Shown: positions 57,894 to 64,000 of the stretch, one piece after another
Numbering within the stretch: the stretch's first letter is position 1
Layout of the letters: every line of letters begins with the position of its first letter
Source of the DNA: an uncultured Alistipes sp.
Lineage (GTDB): Bacteria; Bacteroidota; Bacteroidia; Bacteroidales; UBA932
Direction of reading: 5' to 3'
Length of the DNA stretch: 64,000 bases
Assembly (NCBI GenBank): GCA_902388455.1
Contig: CABMPD010000001.1
Coordinates: 124,001 to 188,000, forward strand
Notes under the pieces: generated by a model
The model's input: only the letters and a program-made list of their open reading frames with translations
What the model was told of the DNA's origin: nothing
Databases searched by the model: none
Made by a program: the position numbers and the translations under genes

Positions 57894-58328
57894 TTAGTTA
57901 TTAATCTTTTCAACTGTAAATACGAATCCGCTGTTGAGCTTGTCCCGGAACTGAGCCAGCACCAGGTAGTACAGAGCCACGAACCCCAGAGCACCAAGGC
58001 CTGTCACCAGCTCGTTCTCAAAAAGCAAAGGCAAAGTTAATAATAAAACCAATAGAATGAACAACGGAATCAGATATGCTATGAAAACCGCCTTGAATCC
58101 CTGTCCCTGCCGTACGACCACGTTTACCCTGTCCTCAGGCTTTATTGTGCCGTCGTCATCCCTGCGGACGGTTATGACGCGGCTCTCGCCGGTCGAGGCT
58201 CCGCAGACCGCCTTGGCATGGCAGGCAGCACAGGCCGTCTGCGCCAGTATCTCGACCTTGGTCTGGACCGATGTCACGGACAGAACCCTTCCCTCGTGCT
58301 TTATCACGGATGTTTCCTGATGTTTCAT
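57894..58328 (-). CDS. rseC: RseC/MucC-family protein
   Basis: 144 residues. N-terminal beta-rich part with cysteines (TACAACHAKAVCGAS), then two membrane helices (AVFIAYLIPLFILLVLLLTL; LVTGLGALGFVALYYLVL). Family members associate with Rnf/Rsx complexes, which reduce SoxR in enterobacteria. Six bases before rnfB; the start overlaps the DUF3108 stop, so it is coupled to both. Confidence 0.88.
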   Translation of the reverse strand: MKHQETSVIKHEGRVLSVTSVQTKVEILAQTACAACHAKAVCGASTGESRVITVRRDDDGTIKPEDRVNVVVRQGQGFKAVFIAYLIPLFILLVLLLTLPLLFENELVTGLGALGFVALYYLVLAQFRDKLNSGFVFTVEKINN

Positions 58329-59194
58329 TTTTTCTTATTGTTTTTAACCACTTTACATTCTTCCAGAGGATAGCGCAGCCCCTCCCAGTCCGAGAGCCGC
58401 CCGAAGACCGAGCCGACGATGATTGGAGACTCGAACAGGAGCGGTACACGGTTCATGTCGTCCGACACCCAGATGAACATCTCCTGCTCTCCCGTGAAGA
58501 CCTCTCCGGCGACCACCTTTGCAGCGAATTTCAGCGTCCTGAACGTACCCAGGCCCGGCACCCGCTTCTCCTCCCGCCCTATGTAACGGAAGTATATATC
58601 GAATATCTCCTCATCGATAGCGAAGGAAACCGGATTGTTCACACCTTGTTCCAGAGCCTCCAGGTCCATGTTACGGGCATTGTAGAAAAGAGTCAGTATG
58701 TCGAAGGTACACTGATGTCCCGGCAGCAGGGTATCTATGACCCTGTCGGTCTTGACCACCTCAGCATCTATGGCATGAGTGCTGTCGTCCCAGTGATAGT
58801 AATTCTGTATGGTGTACTTACCCTCGTGGATATCCCGGTGAAAATACACAGGCCGGACGCTGTCCTCATAGAACACCGACTCGTACTTGTCCCGGACCTT
58901 GAAGAACACATCCCAGAACTTGTAGGTCCTCCCCACCGCCACCGGATGCAGAAGATGACGGCCGTCCTTTTCACCCCCGTCCTGGAGAGTGACCTCGGCC
59001 GCCCCCACATCGGTCCGGATACCCAGCCACTTGTAATGAATTATATACGAAAGCCGCTCACCCTGCCGGAAAGCATGCTCCGCCTCCAGTCCGGGATGCA
59101 GCGGAAAGCACTGTCCCGAAAGCGGCCGGAACGATGCGCAGAGCAGCAGCACCGTCATGACCGTAATGGCTGTATGTCTAGAAATCCTGTTCAA
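58325..59194 (-). CDS. DUF3108-like exported protein
   Basis: 289 residues. Signal peptide, then a beta-rich domain (AFRQGERLSYIIHYKWLGIRTDVGAAEVTL; DIYFRYIGREEKRVPGLGTF) typical of DUF3108 proteins of unknown function, often found near envelope genes. The start is uncertain: a TTG at 59194 gives a good signal peptide with positive charges but overlaps dnaB by 17 bases; the first ATG is at 59158. Confidence 0.8.
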   Translation of the reverse strand: MNRISRHTAITVMTVLLLCASFRPLSGQCFPLHPGLEAEHAFRQGERLSYIIHYKWLGIRTDVGAAEVTLQDGGEKDGRHLLHPVAVGRTYKFWDVFFKVRDKYESVFYEDSVRPVYFHRDIHEGKYTIQNYYHWDDSTHAIDAEVVKTDRVIDTLLPGHQCTFDILTLFYNARNMDLEALEQGVNNPVSFAIDEEIFDIYFRYIGREEKRVPGLGTFRTLKFAAKVVAGEVFTGEQEMFIWVSDDMNRVPLLFESPIIVGSVFGRLSDWEGLRYPLEECKVVKNNKKK

Positions 59195-60653
59195 ACTCTG
59201 AATTGTTCATACTTGACTCCACTCCCTGATACTCCTCCACATCATCCTCCGGCGGCAGGAAGCCTCCGTCGTTTGAATCCACGAAGCGGGCCTCGTTCTT
59301 GCGGAAAATCATAGGCACCACATCCGTAGAGCCGTTACGGTGCTTGGCTATGATTATCTGGGCCTGACCCGGCACTGCCCCTTCCTCCTCCGTTCCGTAA
59401 TAGTCCGGACGGTGGATGAACATCACGATATCGGCGTCCTGCTCGATGGCACCGGACTCACGCAGGTCGCTCAGTTGCGGTATCTTGTTGCCTCCGCGCT
59501 TCTCCACGTCACGGCTGAGCTGCGAAAGGGCTATGACAGGGATGGACATCTCCTTGGCTATAGCCTTGAGCGAACGGGAGATATTGGACACCTCCTGCTC
59601 CCTCATGCCTCTCAGCTCCGGAGGTCCTGTCATCAGCTGGAGATAGTCGATGATTATGAGCTTTACCCCGGCATTGCGCACCAGGCGGCGGACCTTGGAG
59701 CGCAGTTCGTAGACCGAAATCGAAGGCGTGTCGTCGATGAAGAGCGGAGCGGCGGCCAAGTCCCTGATCCGTTCGTGAAGCTGCACCAGCTCGTAGTCCA
59801 GCAGCCGCTTTCCACCGCGGATCTTCTCGGAGGACAGACCGGTTTCAGAGACCAGGAGCCTCTTGACCAGCTGTTTGGAAGACATCTCGAGGGAGAAGAA
59901 TGCCACCGGAATGTGATGGTCCACCGCCATGTTCCGGGCCATCGTCAGCACGAATGCCGTCTTACCCATCGAAGGACGGGCTGCGATAATCACCAGGTCG
60001 GACTCCTGCCAGCCGAGGGTTACCTTATCGATGCCGGTGAAGCCTGACGGCACTCCGCTCAGACCGTCCGTCCGGTCCTGGTTGGACTCTATCTCGGCGA
60101 TAGTGTCCTTGAGCACGTCCTGCACCGGAAGAGTTTCCCGCTTCATATTGCGCTCAGCCAGGTCGAAGAGCTTCTGCTGCGCGTTGTTGAGCAGGTCGTC
60201 CACCGGTATGCTGTCATCGAAGGAGTCGCGCTGCACCTCCGCCGAGATGGTGATGAGCTCCCTCTGTATGTATTTCTGAAGCAGTATCTTGACGTGATAG
60301 TCCACGTGAGCTGCGGCACCCACCTTGGAGGACAGAAGACTCAGATAGTAGGGTCCTCCTGTCTCCTCCAGATCTCCGGTACGCTTGAGAGCCTCCGCTA
60401 CGGTATAGATATCCACCGGCTCATGGTCCTTCGAAAGGGCCGATATAGCCGAAAATATTTTGCGGTGAGCCTCCTTGTAGAAACATCCGGCCGTAAGGGA
60501 CTCCAGCACGTCCGGCACACAGTTGGGCTCGATCATCATCGCGCCAAGCACAGCCTCCTCCACGTCCACGGCCTGCGGGGGTACCTTGCCAGCCTCCAGT
60601 CCCAGGGCGTCCAGGGACACTTCCTTATTCTTAGTTCTTACATTCTTTGCCAT
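59178..60653 (-). CDS. dnaB: Replicative DNA helicase
   Basis: 491 residues. N-terminal helical domain (PPQAVDVEEAVLGAMMIEPN) and RecA-type helicase core with Walker A ARPSMGKTAFVLTMARN and Walker B LIIIDYLQLMTG. It unwinds DNA at the replication fork as a hexamer. The C-terminal SNDGGFLPPEDD tail is acidic. No intein or insertion. One base after the aminotransferase gene. Confidence 0.97.
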   Translation of the reverse strand: MAKNVRTKNKEVSLDALGLEAGKVPPQAVDVEEAVLGAMMIEPNCVPDVLESLTAGCFYKEAHRKIFSAISALSKDHEPVDIYTVAEALKRTGDLEETGGPYYLSLLSSKVGAAAHVDYHVKILLQKYIQRELITISAEVQRDSFDDSIPVDDLLNNAQQKLFDLAERNMKRETLPVQDVLKDTIAEIESNQDRTDGLSGVPSGFTGIDKVTLGWQESDLVIIAARPSMGKTAFVLTMARNMAVDHHIPVAFFSLEMSSKQLVKRLLVSETGLSSEKIRGGKRLLDYELVQLHERIRDLAAAPLFIDDTPSISVYELRSKVRRLVRNAGVKLIIIDYLQLMTGPPELRGMREQEVSNISRSLKAIAKEMSIPVIALSQLSRDVEKRGGNKIPQLSDLRESGAIEQDADIVMFIHRPDYYGTEEEGAVPGQAQIIIAKHRNGSTDVVPMIFRKNEARFVDSNDGGFLPPEDDVEEYQGVESSMNNSEFEQDF

Positions 60654-60654
60654 A

Positions 60655-61833
60655 TCACAGTCTGTCCAATGCCCGGGTTACAATATCTGCCGCCTCATCC
60701 ACCTCCGCGTCACTGATACACAGCGGAGGTGCTATACGGAAAGAACAGGGGTCATAGAGGAAATAATCACTCACGGCTCCCTCCTCCAGGAGAAGACCGA
60801 GCATCTTCTCCGCCGCCCGGGGCTCTCCCAGGTCCACGGCCAGCAGCAGACCGCTGCGGCGTATCTCCCGGACCGCCGGATGTCGGGACAATACCTGTTC
60901 CAGACGGCGCCCCTTCTCCTCGGCCTGAGCCACCCAGGGTTCCCTAAGCAGCAGACGGAGGGAAGCCAGGGCCGCAGCGCAGCAGACAGGATGTCCTCCG
61001 AATGTAGTGATATGACCCAGCACCGGGTCATGCGTAAATGCGTCCAGCCTTTCTTTCGAGGACACCACTCCTCCCAGGGGCATTCCTCCCCCCAGGGCCT
61101 TGGCCAGCACCAGGATATCCGGGACAGCCCCGTATTTCTCAAATGCGAACATCCTCCCGGTACGTCCGAATCCGGTCTGTACCTCATCGAAAATCAGCAG
61201 CGCTCCCGTGCTGTCGCATCTCTCCCTAAGAGCCTGCAGGAATCCCGGCGCAGGAGTCCTCACCCCAGCCTCACCCTGCACGGGCTCCACTATGACACAG
61301 GCCGTCTCCTCCGTTATGCGCACCAGGTCCTCCGGGCGGTTGAATCTCAGATGGTCCACCTCGGGCAGCAGCGGACGGAAGGCATCCTGACGGGCAGTAT
61401 CGCTCATAAGACTCATCGAGGCGTGGGACGAGCCGTGATAGCAGTTGATGAATGAGGCCATACGCCGGCGTCCGGTGAGCCGCTTGGCCAGTTTCAGAGC
61501 CGCATCCACGGCCTCCGAGCCGGAGTTGACATAATAAATGCAGTCCAGCGAGGGCGGCAGAATGGATGTCAGCAGCGAGGCATGCATCACCTGGGGAGCC
61601 TCTATCATCTCCCCGTACACCATCAGATGAAAATAGTTCCGGACCTGTTCCTGCACGGCCTCGGTCACCTCGGGACGGCCGTGTCCCACATTGCTCACGC
61701 AGACCCCCGACACCAGATCCAGGTACCGGCGGTCACCGCTGTAGAGAAAAACACCATCCGCCCTGTCTACCTCAATAGCCAAAGGGGATGGTGAAGTCTG
61801 TCCTACGTGTCTGAAGAACGTTCTTTGCATCAT
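60655..61833 (-). CDS. Class III PLP-dependent aminotransferase (ArgD/GabT-like)
   Basis: 392 residues. PLP-binding signature LLIFDEVQTGFGRTGRMFAF and the cofactor lysine in LVLAKALGGGMPLGG. The substrate cannot be fixed; acetylornithine or another omega-amino acid is possible. It sits upstream of dnaB with no arginine or other amino-acid genes nearby. Start MM at 61833 or 61830. Confidence 0.85.
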   Translation of the reverse strand: MMQRTFFRHVGQTSPSPLAIEVDRADGVFLYSGDRRYLDLVSGVCVSNVGHGRPEVTEAVQEQVRNYFHLMVYGEMIEAPQVMHASLLTSILPPSLDCIYYVNSGSEAVDAALKLAKRLTGRRRMASFINCYHGSSHASMSLMSDTARQDAFRPLLPEVDHLRFNRPEDLVRITEETACVIVEPVQGEAGVRTPAPGFLQALRERCDSTGALLIFDEVQTGFGRTGRMFAFEKYGAVPDILVLAKALGGGMPLGGVVSSKERLDAFTHDPVLGHITTFGGHPVCCAAALASLRLLLREPWVAQAEEKGRRLEQVLSRHPAVREIRRSGLLLAVDLGEPRAAEKMLGLLLEEGAVSDYFLYDPCSFRIAPPLCISDAEVDEAADIVTRALDRL

Positions 61834-61837
61834 GGCC

Positions 61838-62668
61838 CTAGTCCTTCGCAGTTTCCTCTTCGAAGTCAGGACTTACCAGGATGCGTCCGCAGTACTCGCA
61901 GACGATGATTTTCTTATTCTGGGCGATATCGAGCTGCCTCTGGGGCGGAATCTTGTTGTAACATCCGCCGCAGGCGTCTCTCTTGACCGTAACAACCGCC
62001 AGACCGTTATGGGCATTGGCCCTTACCTTCTCGTATGCGGCCAGAGTCCTGGCATCAATAGAACTCTTGAGCTCGGAGATCTCCCTGGTCAGGGTCTCCT
62101 CTTCCTTGGCGGTCTCCTCTGTAATGGACTCGCACTCTTTCTTCTTCTCCTCCAGATCACCCTCTTTCTGGGCTATGGCATTCTGCGTAGCGGTGACAGC
62201 GGCCTTAAGCTCGGTTATACGGGCATTCTTCTCATTGATGCGCTTATTGGCCAGCTCCAGTTCCAGCTGCTGGTACTCCACCTCGCGGGAGATGGAGACA
62301 TACTCGCGGTTGTTCTTGACATTGGCCTGCTGCTCCTGATACTTGGCTATGGCGGCCTTACTGTTCTCGGCCTCAATCTTCTTCTGAGCCACGAACTTCT
62401 CAGCATCCGAAATCTCCTCACGGAGCTTGCCGACACGGGTCTTGAGACCTTCTATCTCGTCTTCCAGGTCGCGGATCTCATCGGGAAGTTCTCCGAGCAG
62501 CATGTGGATCTCGTCTATCTTGGAATCTTTCTGCTGAATCAAGTAGAGGGTGTGGAGCTTGTGCTCCATACCGGCGTCGCTGTCGTTGATGCTCTTGGAG
62601 AGGGACACGAATGTCTCCCGCCTGTCGATAGGGGTGTCTATCACATTCTTCTGTTTAGTTGTAGCCAT
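61838..62668 (-). CDS. Coiled-coil zinc-ribbon protein (COG1579/CdsZ-like)
   Basis: 276 residues. A long helical coiled coil (~25-205; LPDEIRDLEDEIEGLKTRVG, IARITELKAA-type heptads) is followed by a C4 zinc ribbon: CGGCYNKI and CEYCGRIL. Proteins of this build bind nucleic acids or act as adaptors; the role is unknown. Four bases from the aminotransferase, nine from nif3-like. Confidence 0.85.
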   Translation of the reverse strand: MATTKQKNVIDTPIDRRETFVSLSKSINDSDAGMEHKLHTLYLIQQKDSKIDEIHMLLGELPDEIRDLEDEIEGLKTRVGKLREEISDAEKFVAQKKIEAENSKAAIAKYQEQQANVKNNREYVSISREVEYQQLELELANKRINEKNARITELKAAVTATQNAIAQKEGDLEEKKKECESITEETAKEEETLTREISELKSSIDARTLAAYEKVRANAHNGLAVVTVKRDACGGCYNKIPPQRQLDIAQNKKIIVCEYCGRILVSPDFEEETAKD

Positions 62669-62676
62669 ATCTGTTC

Positions 62677-63453
62677 TTAAAAATAATATACTGGGTTGAC
62701 TTTACTGCCGCGTGCAGTATGGACGGCAAAGTTAGGAATTTTTTCCCTAAGGATGTCACATATCACACCTATTATCTCCACCTCGCTCTCAAAATGTCCG
62801 ATATCAGCAATCATCATGCCGTCCGGGGCATAGAAATCGTGATAGGATATATCTCCCGACACATAGACATCGGCACCGGCAGCATACGCCTTGCCTATAA
62901 GAGAACGTCCGCTGCCTCCGCAGAGAGCGACCGTTCTCAGAAGAGTCCGCGGAATACGCGAATGACGGACTGCTGAAAGGCTCAGGGCATCCTTCATGTA
63001 CTGGAGAAATGCCTCCGGCTCCATCGGCCGTGGAAGCTCTCCTACTATACCCAGTCCGTTACCGTCAGCGTCACTGTCCAGAACCCTGACTTCACGCAGG
63101 CCGAGGAGAGATGCCGTGGTTCCGCTTACACCTCCCGGCACTTTGTCCATATTGGTATGGCAGGCATAGACCGTAATACCGTGACGGATGGCAGCGATGA
63201 CCGTCCGTCCTGTGAGAGTGGTCTTGGATATTTTCTTTATACCCCCGAATATCAGCGGATGATGAGTTATGACCATATCCGCCCCCAGGGATACCGCCTC
63301 GTCGATGAGTTCCGGGGTACAGTCGAAACCCACCAGGGCCGAATGTACCTCCGAGTCACCGTCCCCGATGCAGAACCCGCTGTTGTCCCAGGACTCCTGA
63401 AGAGACAGAGGCGCTTTTTCCTCTATGGCCGCCGCTACTGCTGACGCCTTCAT
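62677..63453 (-). CDS. Nif3-like dinuclear metal-centre protein (YbgI family)
   Basis: 258 residues. Metal ligands are visible in VITHHPLIFGGIKK, YACHTNMDKVPGG and ADIGHFESEVEIIG. Forms a hexameric toroid; suggested GTP cyclohydrolase-I-like activity in some species but not proven. The start codon overlaps the MerR stop by one base (TGATG). Confidence 0.9.
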   Translation of the reverse strand: MKASAVAAAIEEKAPLSLQESWDNSGFCIGDGDSEVHSALVGFDCTPELIDEAVSLGADMVITHHPLIFGGIKKISKTTLTGRTVIAAIRHGITVYACHTNMDKVPGGVSGTTASLLGLREVRVLDSDADGNGLGIVGELPRPMEPEAFLQYMKDALSLSAVRHSRIPRTLLRTVALCGGSGRSLIGKAYAAGADVYVSGDISYHDFYAPDGMMIADIGHFESEVEIIGVICDILREKIPNFAVHTARGSKVNPVYYF

Positions 63454-63794
63454 CAGTCCAGGGATTTTGAGATTTCGAGCAGGGACTCCCGGATGCCGCG
63501 CAGCCGTTCTATCACCTCTGTACGCTGATCCAGACCCTCACGGTTATGCTTCATCCTGGCGGCAGCCCCGTCAAGGGTCATCTTCATGTCCTTGACCAGA
63601 TGATGGATAATCTTGAGATTCTCCACATCCTCCGGAGTGAACTTACGGTTGCCCTTGCGGTTGCGCTCAGGCTTGACATAGTCCGAGAACGTGTCCGACC
63701 AGAAACGGACCAGCGAGGTACTCTCCCCCAGGAGTTCGGCGACCTCACCAATGCTGTAGAACAGCTTCTGTGGTTTGTATTCCTTGTAAGGCAT
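63453..63794 (-). CDS. MerR-type transcriptional regulator
   Basis: 113 residues. N-terminal winged helix (YSIGEVAELLGESTSLVRFWSD then GNRKFTPEDVENLKII) and a C-terminal helix. Short, with no cysteine effector site in the visible C-terminus, so it may not be a metal sensor. Common next to the nif3-like gene in Bacteroidota. 15 bases from the M23 peptidase stop. Confidence 0.88.
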   Translation of the reverse strand: MPYKEYKPQKLFYSIGEVAELLGESTSLVRFWSDTFSDYVKPERNRKGNRKFTPEDVENLKIIHHLVKDMKMTLDGAAARMKHNREGLDQRTEVIERLRGIRESLLEISKSLD

Positions 63795-63809
63795 GATGGC
63801 GTGAATTGT

Positions 63810-64000
63810 TTAATCTAGTGATTGTCCTGAATTGACAGCGAGTATAAGCAGCTCTCCGAAACGCCTGGTATCCAGCTCACCGTTGAAATAATTCAGAGGA
63901 TCCTGCTGCTCCCCATTCAGGAGCACTTCGTAATGCAGATGGGGAGCGAAGGAAGTACCACTGTTGCCGGTACGCCCGATAATATCTCCACGTCTGACTG
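63810..64000 (-). CDS. M23-family peptidase, C-terminal end (cut by window edge)
   Basis: The last 62 residues are seen. They contain the LytM-type signature: RRGDIIGRTGNSGTSFAPHLHYEVLLNG, in which HLHYEV carries the second zinc-ligand His pair. The enzyme cuts peptide cross-links in peptidoglycan. The N-terminal part and the first HxxxD motif lie outside the window. Confidence 0.85.
   Translation of the reverse strand, partial: VRRGDIIGRTGNSGTSFAPHLHYEVLLNGEQQDPLNYFNGELDTRRFGELLILAVNSGQSLD

Overview
The window reads as a chromosomal segment of an anaerobic member of the Bacteroidota, most likely order Bacteroidales; I cannot fix the genus. Several signs agree. Intergenic regions carry the Bacteroidota promoter pattern (TTTG, 19-20 bp, TAnnTTTG), best seen upstream of fabH, glyA, the outer-membrane protein at 29177 and the lipoprotein at 34454. 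The F1Fo-ATPase genes run beta-epsilon-a. There are many lipoproteins with BACON-like domains, and there are Omp28, DUF6029, OstA-like and Lnb-type proteins. Energy and cofactor genes (Rnf complex, a His-type Thi4, DsbD) suit an anaerobe. I see no tRNA, rRNA, CRISPR array, prophage or insertion sequence. The sequence is dense with genes and no gap exceeds 300 bp.

Layout. 1-2063 (minus): end of an ATP synthase operon. 2269-7644 (plus): an exported WD40/OmpA-like protein, an exported TPR-caspase protein, then smpB. 7705-11148 (minus): fatty-acid elongation genes fabH-fabF-fabZ-fabG. 11247-15725 (minus): histidine degradation genes hutH-hutI-ftcD, without urocanase. 15774-21892 (minus): guaB, two SurA/PpiC-type chaperones and an OstA/LptA-like protein. 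21931-25525: an SH3-NlpC/P60 hydrolase divergent from an Lnb-like membrane protein, a YhcH protein and a YhcC radical SAM protein. 25794-28427 (minus): pnp and rpsO. 28552-29866: a metallopeptidase and a beta-barrel protein.

29936-40477 is centred on thiamine and one-carbon metabolism. A TPP riboswitch precedes thiE-thiC-thi4 (plus); thiD with a ThiE/TenI-like gene, and then glyA, lie on the minus strand. Between them sit an Rpn-family nuclease and a BACON lipoprotein paired with a membrane TPR-AraC regulator. 40566-51988 (minus) is an envelope redox and surface-lipoprotein region: dsbD, two BACON-Omp28 thioredoxin-fold lipoproteins, a TlpA thioredoxin, a DUF6029 beta-barrel, and a second lipoprotein plus TPR-AraC regulator module.

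52040-64000 holds a TrmH methyltransferase gene (plus). It is followed by one long minus-strand run: M23 peptidase, merR, nif3-like, zinc-ribbon protein, class III aminotransferase, dnaB, DUF3108, rseC, rnfBCDGEA and a small TPR protein.

Functionally, Rnf couples ferredoxin oxidation to an ion gradient that the ATP synthase can use. DsbD can pass cytoplasmic reducing power to the exported thioredoxin-fold proteins. Thi4 supplies the thiazole moiety that thiC/thiD/thiE products convert to thiamine phosphate. The least explained parts are the exported WD40-caspase pair, the DsbD/Omp28/DUF6029 set, and the duplicated regulator-lipoprotein modules.
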